From NCBI GenBank assembly GCA_041749595.1, contig JBGTBA010000075.1, positions 1-64,000 of the forward strand: DNA of 64,000 nucleotides. The letters are read 5' to 3'. The position numbers and the translations under genes were made by a program. This stretch comes from Aurantibrevibacter sp041749595 (GTDB lineage Bacteria; Bacteroidota; Bacteroidia; Flavobacteriales; Flavobacteriaceae). The notes beneath the pieces were generated by a model. The model saw nothing but the letters and a program-made list of their open reading frames with translations. It was not told where the DNA came from and searched no databases. Shown here in pieces: positions 33,678 to 42,209 of this stretch. The first letter of the stretch is position 1; every line of letters begins with the position of its first letter.

Positions 33678-34052
33678 TTATTTGGTTGCCTTTTTCTTGT
33701 TAGCGACCGTTTTCCTTTTGCCTTTTCGTGTGCGGGAGTTGTTTTTGGTTCTTTGCCCTCTTAATGGCAGTCCGGATCTATGGCGAATGCCCCTATAACA
33801 ACCTATGTCCATTAACCGCTTGATGTGCAATTGCGTCTCTGAGCGCAATTCACCTTCAATTTTAAATTCGGAAACGGCTTCCCGGATTCGATTAATCTCA
33901 TCATCGTTCCAGTTGGACACTTTGGTATCCTCACTGACTTGGGCCGTTTTCAAGATTTCTTGAGCCCTACTCTTACCTATACCAAAAATATAGGTAAGTG
34001 CTATGACCCCTCTTTTTTGTTTTGGTATATCTACACCTGCAATTCTTGCCAT
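33678..34052 (-). CDS. rpsM: 30S ribosomal protein S13
   Basis: The 124-aa protein starts MARIAGVDIPKQKRGVIALT and has the helix-two-turn-helix GIGKSRAQEIL and the tRNA-contacting tail GLPLRGQRTKNNSRTRKG. The start codon lies 2 nt after the rpmJ stop codon. Confidence 0.98.
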   Translation of the reverse strand: MARIAGVDIPKQKRGVIALTYIFGIGKSRAQEILKTAQVSEDTKVSNWNDDEINRIREAVSEFKIEGELRSETQLHIKRLMDIGCYRGIRHRSGLPLRGQRTKNNSRTRKGKRKTVANKKKATK

Positions 34053-34054
34053 AA

Positions 34055-34171
34055 TTACCCTTGTCTTTGTTTAAATCTAGGATTCTTTTTATTAATTACG
34101 TACAACCTGCCTTTTCTGCGAACAATCTTGCAGTCGGCACTTCTCTTCTTTATCGATGTTCTAACTTTCAT
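34055..34171 (-). CDS. rpmJ: 50S ribosomal protein L36
   Basis: This 38-aa protein runs MKVRTSIKKRSADCKIVRRK to NPRFKQRQG. It has only one of the four zinc ligands, so it is the zinc-free form. It sits between infA and rpsM, the normal position, 9 nt after infA and 2 nt before rpsM. Confidence 0.95.
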   Translation of the reverse strand: MKVRTSIKKRSADCKIVRRKGRLYVINKKNPRFKQRQG

Positions 34172-34180
34172 CCTATTAAC

Positions 34181-34396
34181 TTAATATCTATATGTAATTC
34201 GCGCTTTACTCAAATCATAAGGGCTCATTTCGAGCTTAACCTTGTCTCCGGGAAGTAATTTAATGTAATGCATCCGCATTTTCCCCGAAATATGTGCCGT
34301 AACCACATGCCCATTTTCCAGCTCTACCCTGAACATTGCATTGGACAATGCCTCTATTATGCTCCCATCTTGTTCTATCGCCGATTGCTTAGCCAT
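34181..34396 (-). CDS. infA: Translation initiation factor IF-1
   Basis: The 71-aa protein is a single S1-like OB fold: AMFRVELENGHVVTAHISGKMR, then LLPGDKVKLEMSPYDL and RITYRY. It binds the ribosomal A site during initiation. Its ATG lies 2 nt after the secY stop, so it belongs to the same transcript. Confidence 0.98.
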   Translation of the reverse strand: MAKQSAIEQDGSIIEALSNAMFRVELENGHVVTAHISGKMRMHYIKLLPGDKVKLEMSPYDLSKARITYRY

Positions 34397-34398
34397 TT

Positions 34399-35742
34399 CT
34401 ATGCCACCTTTCTGTTTTTCCCTGTCTTCATCAATCCGTCATAATGTCTGTTCAATAGGTAGGAATTCACTTGCTGTACCGTATCAATGGCAACACCCAC
34501 CATAATTAAAAGCGAGGTGCCCCCATAAAACAAGGCCCACCCGGCTTGTACGTCCATCAGCTTTACCACTATTGCCGGTAAAACGGCCAATAGTGCCAAG
34601 AAAACTGAGCCCGGTAACGTTATCAGCGACATTATCTTGTCTAAATAGTCCCCGGTTTCCTTCCCTGGCCTGGTCCCGGGTATAAAGCCACCGCTCCTTT
34701 TCAAATCATCTGCCATTTTATTTGTCGGCACCGTAATGGCCGTATAAAAATAGGTAAAGATTATGATCAGTAAAGCAAACAATATATTGTAGGCAAGGCC
34801 AAAAATATCCTGAAACTGTACTTCCATCCATTGTCCGAAAGCAGTGTTATTGAACGTCTTTCCCAACAGTCCGGGAGCGAACATAATAGCCTGGGCAAAA
34901 ATGATGGGCATTACTCCCGATGCATTTAATTTAAGCGGCATATACTGCCTAGATCCCGCCATGTTCTTTTCATAGCCGCCCGAAGCGGTCCTTCTAGCGT
35001 ATTGCACGGGAATTTGCCTCGTTGCCATTACCAATAATATGCTCAACAAAATAACCACGAACCAAATAATTAATTCAATAAGCATAAACATTAGTCCGCC
35101 ATTATTATTTGATGTCCTGGATATAAATTCCTGTACAAATGATTGTGGCATCCGCGCAATGATCCCAATCATGATTAATAGGGATATACCATTGCCTATG
35201 CCCTTGTCCGTTATTTTTTCTCCCAACCACATGGCAAACACTGTTCCCGTTACCAAAATGATGATGGAAGGGACTATAAAATCCAAACCTTTGCCCAAAA
35301 CAAAAGCACTGTCCGGAACACCTAAAGCTCCAAGACTGTATAGATAGGCCGGAGCCTGTACAATACATATGCCTATGGTTAACCATCTGGTGATTTGGTT
35401 AATGGTCTTCCTACCGCTTTCGCCTTCCTTTTGTAACTTCTGAAGATAGGGAATTGCAATCCCCATTAATTGCACAACGATGGATGCTGATATGTAAGGC
35501 ATAATGCCTAATGCAAAAACAGAGGCATTTGCAAAAGCACCCCCCGTAAATGCATTTAGAATGCCCAAAATACCACTATCGGTATTGGAGGATAATTGCG
35601 CCAACTGTGATGTGTCAATTCCCGGTAAAACTATCTGTGCACCAAAACGATAGACCAACAACAAACCAAGGGTAATGATAATCCTACCCCTAAGCTCTTC
35701 AATCTTCCAAATGTTTGATAATGTCTCGAAAAACTTCTTCAT
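34399..35742 (-). CDS. secY: Preprotein translocase subunit SecY
   Basis: The 447-aa protein has about ten membrane segments and SecY signatures: RFGAQIVLPGID near residues 32-43, GIMPYISASIVVQLM around 78-92 and GGFIPGTRPGKET around 350. It forms the Sec channel with SecE and SecG. It follows rplO by 12 nt at the end of the spc operon. Confidence 0.98.
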   Translation of the reverse strand: MKKFFETLSNIWKIEELRGRIIITLGLLLVYRFGAQIVLPGIDTSQLAQLSSNTDSGILGILNAFTGGAFANASVFALGIMPYISASIVVQLMGIAIPYLQKLQKEGESGRKTINQITRWLTIGICIVQAPAYLYSLGALGVPDSAFVLGKGLDFIVPSIIILVTGTVFAMWLGEKITDKGIGNGISLLIMIGIIARMPQSFVQEFISRTSNNNGGLMFMLIELIIWFVVILLSILLVMATRQIPVQYARRTASGGYEKNMAGSRQYMPLKLNASGVMPIIFAQAIMFAPGLLGKTFNNTAFGQWMEVQFQDIFGLAYNILFALLIIIFTYFYTAITVPTNKMADDLKRSGGFIPGTRPGKETGDYLDKIMSLITLPGSVFLALLAVLPAIVVKLMDVQAGWALFYGGTSLLIMVGVAIDTVQQVNSYLLNRHYDGLMKTGKNRKVA

Positions 35743-35754
35743 AATGCGCCTTGC

Positions 35755-36210
35755 TTACAAACTTATTGCCTCGCCACCAGCCTTTTCAATGGCTTCTTTG
35801 GCACTGGCCGTAAATTTATGTACAGCAATTTTAAGGGGAGATTTCAATTCTCCATCTCCCAAAATCTTAACTAATCCGTTTTTATGTGCCAATCTGTTCT
35901 CTACGAGAATATCCAAGGTAACAACATCTTTTATAACTCCACTGTCAACCAATTCCTGGAGTTTTTTTAGGTTTATACCCTGATACTCTTTTCTGTTGAT
36001 ATTTGTAAATCCAAATTTTGGAACACGTCTCTGTAATGGCATCTGGCCTCCTTCAAAACCGATTTTCTTGGAATATCCTGATCTTGATTTAGCTCCTTTG
36101 TGCCCCCTCGTGGCGGTACCGCCTTTACCAGATCCCTGACCCCTTCCAATTACTTTACCTTCTCTATGGACAGAACCTTCTTGAGGTTTTAAATTACTTA
36201 AATTCATCAC
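35755..36210 (-). CDS. rplO: 50S ribosomal protein L15
   Basis: The 151-aa protein has the Gly/Arg-rich N-terminal region RGQGSGKGGTATRGHKGAKS and the L15 signature near KFTASAKEAIEKAGGE at the end. It sits between rpmD (12 nt) and secY (12 nt). Confidence 0.98.
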   Translation of the reverse strand: MMNLSNLKPQEGSVHREGKVIGRGQGSGKGGTATRGHKGAKSRSGYSKKIGFEGGQMPLQRRVPKFGFTNINRKEYQGINLKKLQELVDSGVIKDVVTLDILVENRLAHKNGLVKILGDGELKSPLKIAVHKFTASAKEAIEKAGGEAISL

Positions 36211-36222
36211 ACCTTATTTATA

Positions 36223-36402
36223 TTAAGCCTCTTCGGTAGAAACTAAGTGTTTAACTTTATTTATCATTCCGATAATATTCGGGGAGGTCTCATGTTCCAC
36301 AACCTGACCTATTCTGTGCAAACCAAGTGCCACAAGGGTTCTTTTTTGGTTTTGCGGTTTTTTAATTGTGCTCCTTACCTGCTTTACTTTAATCTTTGCC
36401 AT
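36223..36402 (-). CDS. rpmD: 50S ribosomal protein L30
   Basis: The 59-aa protein starts MAKIKVKQVRSTIKKPQNQK and continues LVALGLHRIGQVVEH, the bacterial short L30 form. It lies between rpsE (12 nt) and rplO (12 nt). Confidence 0.95.
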   Translation of the reverse strand: MAKIKVKQVRSTIKKPQNQKRTLVALGLHRIGQVVEHETSPNIIGMINKVKHLVSTEEA

Positions 36403-36414
36403 GATATCCTTGAT

Positions 36415-36939
36415 TTAACCTTTGAAAACCTTTTCCAAAGAAATATTTCTCTGGGTAGCCACGGTCTTAGCTCCTCTTAATTGAAGAAGGGCATCAAAAG
36501 TAGCCTTAACAACATTGTGCGGATTTGAAGATCCTTGGGATTTTGAAAGTACATCATGGACTCCGACCGCTTCCAATACCGCCCTTACGGCACCGCCGGC
36601 AATAACACCCGTACCATGCGATGCGGGCTGTATATAAACCCTGGCCCCTCCAAACTTGCCTTTTTGCTCATGGGGAAGGGTTACCTTATCCAAGGGAATC
36701 CTTATCAAATTCTTTTTGGCATCTTCTATGGCTTTTGCTATTGCCGTTGCCACTTCTTTTGATTTTCCGAGGCCATGTCCTACCACTCCATGTTCGTCTC
36801 CCACTACAACGATGGCGGAAAAACCAAATGCCCTACCGCCTTTTGTTACTTTGGTAACTCTTTGAACACCTACCAAGCGATCTTTTAATTCCAGTCCACC
36901 TGGCTTAACGGTTTCTACGTTTTTGTATTTTTGGTACAT
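36415..36939 (-). CDS. rpsE: 30S ribosomal protein S5
   Basis: The 174-aa protein has a double-stranded RNA-binding-type N-terminal fold (RLVGVQRVTKVTKGGRAFGF; VGDEHGVVGHGLGKSKEV) and a C-terminal S5 domain (ASHGTGVIAGGAVRAVLEAVG). It contributes to decoding fidelity. It lies 7 nt from rplR. Confidence 0.98.
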   Translation of the reverse strand: MYQKYKNVETVKPGGLELKDRLVGVQRVTKVTKGGRAFGFSAIVVVGDEHGVVGHGLGKSKEVATAIAKAIEDAKKNLIRIPLDKVTLPHEQKGKFGGARVYIQPASHGTGVIAGGAVRAVLEAVGVHDVLSKSQGSSNPHNVVKATFDALLQLRGAKTVATQRNISLEKVFKG

Positions 36940-36946
36940 AATATCT

Positions 36947-37303
36947 TTAGAATTTAAGTCCGGCTTCCCTTGCGCCTTCCGCCAATGATTTTATCCTTCC
37001 ATGGTATAGGTTGCCCCCTCTGTCAAAGGAAACCAATTCTACTCCCATTTTCTTTGCTTTTTCGGCGATTGCCTTTCCCACAAGGTTTGCGGCTTCTGTT
37101 TTCGTCCCTTTATCTGAAAGTATTCCCTTATCCCTAGATGACACGGCAACTATGGTTGCCCCTTTATTATCGTCAATGATTTGGGCGTATATTTCCTTAT
37201 TGCTTCTGAAAACCGCCAACCTTGGCCTTTCTGAAGTCCCAAAGGATACCTTTCTTATCCTTCTTCTGATACGTTGTCTTCTCTCCAACTTCGATAATCC
37301 CAT
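36947..37303 (-). CDS. rplR: 50S ribosomal protein L18
   Basis: The 118-aa protein starts with the basic MGLSKLERRQRIRRRIRKV and has RLAVFRSNKEIYAQIIDD and the end GRIKSLAEGAREAGLKF. It binds 5S rRNA with L5. Confidence 0.98.
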   Translation of the reverse strand: MGLSKLERRQRIRRRIRKVSFGTSERPRLAVFRSNKEIYAQIIDDNKGATIVAVSSRDKGILSDKGTKTEAANLVGKAIAEKAKKMGVELVSFDRGGNLYHGRIKSLAEGAREAGLKF

Positions 37304-37314
37304 AATGCTACTTA

Positions 37315-37857
37315 TTAAGCTGATTTACCTGCTTTTCTTCTTAATTGCTCACCTACAAACTTGATTCCCTTTCCTTTGTAGGGCTCTGGTCTTCGGAAAG
37401 ATCTGATCTTGGCCGCTATGTGCCCTACCAATTGCTTATCGTGTGAAGTAAGCTTAATGATTGGGTTTTTCCCCTTTTCCGCTACTGTTTCCACTTTAAC
37501 CTCAGGGGCAACATCAAAAATTATATTATGGGAAAACCCCAAAGCCAAATCCAATTTTTGGCCTTGGTTGCTGGCACGGTATCCAACCCCTACCAGTTCC
37601 AGCTCCTTGGTCCATCCTTGTGATACCCCTAGGATCATATTATAGATCAATGATCTGTATAGGCCGTGTTTTGCCTTATCTTCTTTGGAATCGGATGGTC
37701 TGGTCACAAAAACCTGCCCTTCCTCAACTTTAACCGAAGATCCTGAATATTCTTGGGCAAGCTGACCCATTTTTCCTTTCACGGTAACAATATTTTCCTT
37801 TATATCTACGGTTACCCCTGCTGGTATTGCTATTGGATTATTACCTGTTCTAGACAT
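37315..37857 (-). CDS. rplF: 50S ribosomal protein L6
   Basis: The 180-aa protein contains two L6 repeats; the second ends in the signature FRRPEPYKGKGIKF. It starts MSRTGNNPIAIPAGV and lies 22 nt from rpsH and 11 nt from rplR. Confidence 0.98.
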   Translation of the reverse strand: MSRTGNNPIAIPAGVTVDIKENIVTVKGKMGQLAQEYSGSSVKVEEGQVFVTRPSDSKEDKAKHGLYRSLIYNMILGVSQGWTKELELVGVGYRASNQGQKLDLALGFSHNIIFDVAPEVKVETVAEKGKNPIIKLTSHDKQLVGHIAAKIRSFRRPEPYKGKGIKFVGEQLRRKAGKSA

Positions 37858-37879
37858 ATTTTTTAACTCTTTTTATATA

Positions 37880-38278
37880 TTAATAAACGTAGCACAGAAC
37901 CTCACCGCCCACATTTTCATTTTTGGCCTGTTTTCCTGTCATTACTCCATGCGAGGTAGATATTATTGCAATTCCCAAACCGTTAAGTACTCTGGGCAAT
38001 TCATTTGAATTTACATATTTGCGCAGACCGGGCGTACTAATCCTTCTTATTTTCTTAATTACGGGCTCTTTTGTGGCTTTATCGTATTTCAGGGCTATTT
38101 TGATAGTTCCCTGTACCGCATCTTCTTCAAACTTATAACTTAATATATATCCTTGATCGAACAATATTTTTGTTATCTCCTTCTTTAGGTTGGATGAAGG
38201 TATCCCGACCACCCTGTGCCCCGCACTACTGGCGTTCCTGATTCTTGTTAAATAATCTGCTATAGGATCTGTAAACAT
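37880..38278 (-). CDS. rpsH: 30S ribosomal protein S8
   Basis: The 132-aa protein starts MFTDPIADYLTRIRNASSAG and ends with GIAIISTSHGVMTGKQA and GGEVLCYVY, all typical. S8 binds helix 21 of 16S rRNA and can repress the spc operon. Confidence 0.98.
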   Translation of the reverse strand: MFTDPIADYLTRIRNASSAGHRVVGIPSSNLKKEITKILFDQGYILSYKFEEDAVQGTIKIALKYDKATKEPVIKKIRRISTPGLRKYVNSNELPRVLNGLGIAIISTSHGVMTGKQAKNENVGGEVLCYVY

Positions 38279-38298
38279 TTCTTTTGCCTTTTAAAATA

Positions 38299-38568
38299 TT
38301 ACCAACTCGCTTTTGTAACTCCCGGAATTAAACCATTATTTGCCATTTCCCTGAACAATACCCTGGAAATACCAAAAGTTCTCATATATCCTTTTGGCCT
38401 GCCTGTAAGTTTGCACCTGTTGTGCATACGGACCGGAGATGCGTTTTTTGGAAGTTTCTGTAATCCTTCATAATCACCAGCTTCCTTTAATGCCTTTCTC
38501 TTATCGGCATATTTAGCTACAGTCTTTGCCCTTTTTACTTCTCGGGCCTTCATTGATTCTTTAGCCAT
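38299..38568 (-). CDS. rpsN: 30S ribosomal protein S14 (zinc-free form)
   Basis: The 89-aa protein is the long C-minus form, with only one Cys in RMHNRCKLTGRPKGYMRTF and the end LIPGVTKASW. It is immediately after rplE, separated by 1 nt. Confidence 0.98.
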   Translation of the reverse strand: MAKESMKAREVKRAKTVAKYADKRKALKEAGDYEGLQKLPKNASPVRMHNRCKLTGRPKGYMRTFGISRVLFREMANNGLIPGVTKASW

Positions 38569-38569
38569 A

Positions 38570-39121
38570 CTAATTTTTATTAAAAGGTAACCCCAGTTCG
38601 GTTAATAATGATTTTGCTTCCTTGTCTGTACCTGCGGTGGTAACAAATGTTATATCCATACCGTTGATCCTATTTATTTTATCTATATTGATCTCAGGAA
38701 AAATAATCTGTTCCGTAACTCCCAAGTTGTAATTTCCCCTACCATCAAAACCAGTAGACCTTATGCCTTGAAAATCCCTTACACGTGGCAGGGCGGTAGT
38801 GACCAACCTGTCTAAAAACTCGTACATTTTTTCGCCACGAAGGGTTACTTTAGCTCCAATCGGCATTGCCTTGCGCAATTTAAAGGCGGCAATGTCCTTC
38901 TTGGACATGGTAGATACTGCTTTTTGTCCTGTGATTTTGGTGAGCTCATCCACGGCATGGTCTATTAATTTCTTATCGGCTACCGCAGCACCCACACCTC
39001 TGCTCACCACTATTTTTTCAAGTTTGGGCACCTGCATCACATTCTTGTAGCCAAACTCTTCCTTCAGCGTCAATATGATACGCTCTTTATACTCTTGTTT
39101 TAATCTTGGAACGTAAGCCAT
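38570..39121 (-). CDS. rplE: 50S ribosomal protein L5
   Basis: The 183-aa protein contains VPKLEKIVVSRGVGAAVADK, LRGEKMYEFLDRLVTTALPR and GVTEQIIFPEINIDKI, standard L5 features. It binds 5S rRNA and the P-site tRNA. It lies 2 nt from rplX. Confidence 0.98.
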   Translation of the reverse strand: MAYVPRLKQEYKERIILTLKEEFGYKNVMQVPKLEKIVVSRGVGAAVADKKLIDHAVDELTKITGQKAVSTMSKKDIAAFKLRKAMPIGAKVTLRGEKMYEFLDRLVTTALPRVRDFQGIRSTGFDGRGNYNLGVTEQIIFPEINIDKINRINGMDITFVTTAGTDKEAKSLLTELGLPFNKN

Positions 39122-39123
39122 AA

Positions 39124-39438
39124 CTAAATTACTTCATTAGATTTTTTGGAAAACCGCACTTTCTTTCCATTCCTTACCTCAAACCCTACCCTAGTTGCAT
39201 TCCCTGATTTGGGATCGATCAAAGCAAGGTTGGAAATATGTATTGGGGCTTCTTTTTTTGTTATACCGCCCTGTGGGTTTTTTGCGCTTGGTTTCTCGTG
39301 CTTTGAAACCATATTTGCGCCTTGAACGATCGCTTTATTCTTCTCCTTGTCCACCCGCATCACTTTGCCCTCCACACCTTTGTGGTCTCCGGTAATGATC
39401 CTAACGGTGTCTCCCACTTTAATTTTCAATTTTATCAT
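39124..39438 (-). CDS. rplX: 50S ribosomal protein L24
   Basis: The 104-aa protein opens with a KOW motif (GDTVRIITGDHKGVEGKVMR) and has the conserved EAPIHISNLALIDP. It initiates 50S assembly near the exit tunnel. It lies 12 nt from rplN. Confidence 0.98.
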   Translation of the reverse strand: MIKLKIKVGDTVRIITGDHKGVEGKVMRVDKEKNKAIVQGANMVSKHEKPSAKNPQGGITKKEAPIHISNLALIDPKSGNATRVGFEVRNGKKVRFSKKSNEVI

Positions 39439-39450
39439 CTCAACTATATA

Positions 39451-39819
39451 TTAAAGAACCTCAGGGGCCAATGATACAATCTTCATGAATTGCTTGTCTC
39501 GCAATTCCCTGGCAACCGGACCAAACACACGTGTGCCGCGCATTTCGCCGGCCGGGTTCAGAAGCACGCACGCATTGTCATCAAAGCGTATATATGATCC
39601 ATCTGGCCTTCTAACTTCCTTTTTTGTACGAACAACGACCGCTGTGGAAACGGCACCTTTTTTAATGACTCCATTTGGAGTGGCTTCCTTTACCGAAACC
39701 ACTATTTTATCGCCAACTGAGGCATATCTCCTTTTTGTGCCTCCAAGCACACGAATGGTCAAAACTTCCTTTGCCCCTGTGTTGTCCGCTACCTTTAACC
39801 TAGATTCTTGCTGTAACAT
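39451..39819 (-). CDS. rplN: 50S ribosomal protein L14
   Basis: The 122-aa protein starts MLQQESRLKVADNTGAKEV and has RVLGGTKRRYASVGDKIV and GTRVFGPVARELRDKQFMKI, all family-typical. It lies 2 nt from rpsQ. Confidence 0.98.
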   Translation of the reverse strand: MLQQESRLKVADNTGAKEVLTIRVLGGTKRRYASVGDKIVVSVKEATPNGVIKKGAVSTAVVVRTKKEVRRPDGSYIRFDDNACVLLNPAGEMRGTRVFGPVARELRDKQFMKIVSLAPEVL

Positions 39820-39821
39820 AA

Positions 39822-40079
39822 TTATTTAGCTCTTTCTATGATTTCCACTAATCTCCAACATTTGGTTTTACTCAATGGACGTGTCTCCATTATTTTCACG
39901 GTATCCCCAATGTTGCAATCGTTCTTTTCATCGTGGGCGACATATTTCTTGGTTTTCAACACGAATTTGCCGTACATAGGGTGTTTTACCCTTTTTACTT
40001 CAGAGACCACAATCGATTTTTGCATTTTGCTGCTGGTAACGACCCCTATTCTCTCTTTTCTTAAATTTCTTTTTTCCAT
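39822..40079 (-). CDS. rpsQ: 30S ribosomal protein S17
   Basis: The 85-aa OB-fold protein has RIGVVTSSKMQKSIVV and the signature GDTVKIMETRPLSKTKCWRL. It lies between rpmC (13 nt) and rplN (2 nt). Confidence 0.98.
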   Translation of the reverse strand: MEKRNLRKERIGVVTSSKMQKSIVVSEVKRVKHPMYGKFVLKTKKYVAHDEKNDCNIGDTVKIMETRPLSKTKCWRLVEIIERAK

Positions 40080-40092
40080 AAAGCAGAACCAA

Positions 40093-40284
40093 TTATTGGT
40101 TTTCCCTTTTTGTTAATTCAGTTGCCAATCTCGCCACTGTTCTTCTTACTTTTCTAATCTGAAGTGGATTTTCCAATGGGGTTACAAAGTGAGCCATTTT
40201 TAAATCCGCATTTTGTTTTTTAAACTCGGTCAACTTTTCCTTTAACCCTTCTATTGATAATTCTCTAATTTCTGATTGTTTCAT
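40093..40284 (-). CDS. rpmC: 50S ribosomal protein L29
   Basis: From the ATG at 40284 the protein is 63 aa, MKQSEIRELSIEGLKEKLTE..., with the helical-hairpin ending RKVRRTVARLATELTKRENQ. An in-frame ATG further upstream (40329) would overlap rplP and add 15 atypical residues, so the later start was taken. Confidence 0.95.
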   Translation of the reverse strand: MKQSEIRELSIEGLKEKLTEFKKQNADLKMAHFVTPLENPLQIRKVRRTVARLATELTKRENQ

Positions 40285-40303
40285 GACTCCTTTGAATAAA
40301 AAA

Positions 40304-40723
40304 TTAAGCTGAGTAATCCCTAGCGACAATGAACTTTGTTTTTACAGGCAACTTTTGCGCTGCAAGCCGTAGGGCCTCTTTTGCAATATCCATTGAAACA
40401 CCTGCCACTTCAAACATGATCCTTCCGGGGAGCACAACGGCCACAAAATACTCTGGTGCCCCTTTGCCCTTGCCCATACGGACCTCCAACGGTTTCTTTG
40501 TTATGGGTTTGTCCGGAAATATCTTGATCCACAATTGGCCTTCCCTTTTCATAAAGCGGGTTGCGGCAATACGGGCAGCTTCTATCTGTCGAGAAGTTAG
40601 AAAACTAGTTTCCATGGATTTAATCCCAAACATACCATTTGAAAGTTGGTGTCCCCTTCCGGAAATCCCTTTCATACGGCCCTTCTGCATTTTACGAAAC
40701 TTGGTTCTTTTTGGCTGTAACAT
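40304..40723 (-). CDS. rplP: 50S ribosomal protein L16
   Basis: The 139-aa protein starts MLQPKRTKFRKMQKGRMKGI and has RMGKGKGAPEYFVAVVLPGR, the L16 signature. It sits near the A site of the 50S subunit. It lies 19 nt upstream of rpmC. Confidence 0.98.
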   Translation of the reverse strand: MLQPKRTKFRKMQKGRMKGISGRGHQLSNGMFGIKSMETSFLTSRQIEAARIAATRFMKREGQLWIKIFPDKPITKKPLEVRMGKGKGAPEYFVAVVLPGRIMFEVAGVSMDIAKEALRLAAQKLPVKTKFIVARDYSA

Positions 40724-40743
40724 CTTTTTACTTCTTTAAAAAA

Positions 40744-41493
40744 TTACTTTCTTCGACGTGGTTTCTTTGCCCCATCCTGTTTTGGTGGCCTTCCCGTTCC
40801 CGCACCTGGTCCCGATCCCGATCCGGGTTGACTCTTAGTCATCCCGACCAACGGGGAAAGTTCCCTTTTCCCATAAACCTCCCCTTTCATGATCCAAACC
40901 TTTATCCCCAGTTTTCCATAGGTGGTTTGGGCTTCATCCAACGCATAATCTATATCTGCCCTAAAGGTAGATAACGGGATCCTGCCTTCTTTGAAAGACT
41001 CGGAACGTGCCATTTCTGCCCCGTTAAGCCTTCCTGATATCATAACCTTTATTCCCTCGGCGTTCATTCTTATCGCCGCCGCTATGGCCATTTTAATAGC
41101 TCGTCTATAGGATATCCTACTCTCTATTTGACGTGCAATACTCGCCGCTACCAATTTAGCGTCTATTTCGGGCCTTTTTATTTCGTATATGTTTATCTGA
41201 ACTTCCTTGTCGGTAATCTTCTTTAGCTCTTCCTTTAACTTATCTACCTCTTGGCCACCCTTACCTATGATGATTCCCGGCCTTGCGGTGGTTATTGTAA
41301 CGGTTATAAGCTTAAGCGTTCTTTCAATGATTACCCTGGACACACTGGCTTTCACCAAACGTGCGTGAACATATTTACGTATCTTATCGTCTTCGGCAAG
41401 CTTATCCCCATAATCTTTTCCACCATACCAGTTGGATTCCCATCCTCTGATGATACCCAGGCGATTGCCGATTGGATTTGTTTTCTGTCCCAT
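40744..41493 (-). CDS. rpsC: 30S ribosomal protein S3 with Gly/Pro-rich tail
   Basis: The 249-aa protein has an N-terminal KH domain (ITTARPGIIIGKGGQEVDKL) and the S3 C-terminal domain (GRLNGAEMARSESFKEGRIP; AQTTYGKLGIKVWIMKGEVY). The last ~27 residues are a low-complexity Gly/Ser/Pro stretch followed by a basic end (KKPRRRK), which is a lineage extension of the standard protein. Confidence 0.98.
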   Translation of the reverse strand: MGQKTNPIGNRLGIIRGWESNWYGGKDYGDKLAEDDKIRKYVHARLVKASVSRVIIERTLKLITVTITTARPGIIIGKGGQEVDKLKEELKKITDKEVQINIYEIKRPEIDAKLVAASIARQIESRISYRRAIKMAIAAAIRMNAEGIKVMISGRLNGAEMARSESFKEGRIPLSTFRADIDYALDEAQTTYGKLGIKVWIMKGEVYGKRELSPLVGMTKSQPGSGSGPGAGTGRPPKQDGAKKPRRRK

Positions 41494-41503
41494 ACTATAT
41501 CCT

Positions 41504-41911
41504 CTAGCTTTGTGCGTTAATGTTAGATTCCAAAACCAATGTTACGTGGTTGGAACGTTTCCTTATTCTGTGCGCCCTGCCTTGGGGGGCAGGCCTCAGT
41601 CTTTTCAACATGCTTCCTCCATCAACCCGTATCTCCTTTACAAAAAGGTCCGCCTCCTCTATATTGCCGTCCTCATTTTTGGATTGCCAGTTAGCGATCG
41701 CGGACAACAATAGTTTCTCTAATTTTCTTGAAGCCTCTTTCTGGCTGAATTTCAAAATTGCAAGTGCTTTCTCTACTTTTACACCTCTCACCAAATCTGC
41801 CACCAAACGCATTTTTCTTGGCGATGTAGGGCAATTGTTCAGCTTTGCGAATGCAATTTGTTGCTTTTCTGCCTTAATCCTTTCGGCCATTTGTCTTTTT
41901 CGAACTCCCAT
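41504..41911 (-). CDS. rplV: 50S ribosomal protein L22
   Basis: The 135-aa protein has FAKLNNCPTSPRKMRLVADL at its start and the exit-tunnel loop LRPAPQGRAHRIRKRSNHVT near its end. It lies 7 nt after rpsS. Confidence 0.98.
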   Translation of the reverse strand: MGVRKRQMAERIKAEKQQIAFAKLNNCPTSPRKMRLVADLVRGVKVEKALAILKFSQKEASRKLEKLLLSAIANWQSKNEDGNIEEADLFVKEIRVDGGSMLKRLRPAPQGRAHRIRKRSNHVTLVLESNINAQS

Positions 41912-41918
41912 AGCTTAC

Positions 41919-42197
41919 TTACTTTTTTCCTTTGTTTTTAGCCCCTGCATGACCTCTAAACGATCTTGTCGGTGAGAATTCGCCGAGTTTATGCCCCACC
42001 ATGTTCTCCGTTACATAGACGGGAACGAATTGTTTTCCATTGTGGACGGCTATAGTCTGACCCACAAAATCCGGTGTTATCATAGAAGCCCTGGACCAAG
42101 TTTTTATAACTGACTTTTTCCCCGATTCAACATTGTGTTGGATTTTCTTATCCAAGCTAAGCTGAACAAAAGGTCCTTTTTTTAGTGAACGTGCCAT
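41919..42197 (-). CDS. rpsS: 30S ribosomal protein S19
   Basis: The 92-aa protein starts MARSLKKGPFVQLSLDKKIQ and ends with the signature GHKLGEFSPTRSFRGHAG. It forms part of the 30S head with S13. It lies 12 nt after rplB. Confidence 0.98.
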   Translation of the reverse strand: MARSLKKGPFVQLSLDKKIQHNVESGKKSVIKTWSRASMITPDFVGQTIAVHNGKQFVPVYVTENMVGHKLGEFSPTRSFRGHAGAKNKGKK

Positions 42198-42209
42198 TTA
42201 TTTCTCTTT

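Noticed and set aside
40285..40329. N-terminal extension of L29
   Set aside because: It would overlap the rplP stop region and adds 15 residues not found in L29; MKQSEIREL is the standard start.
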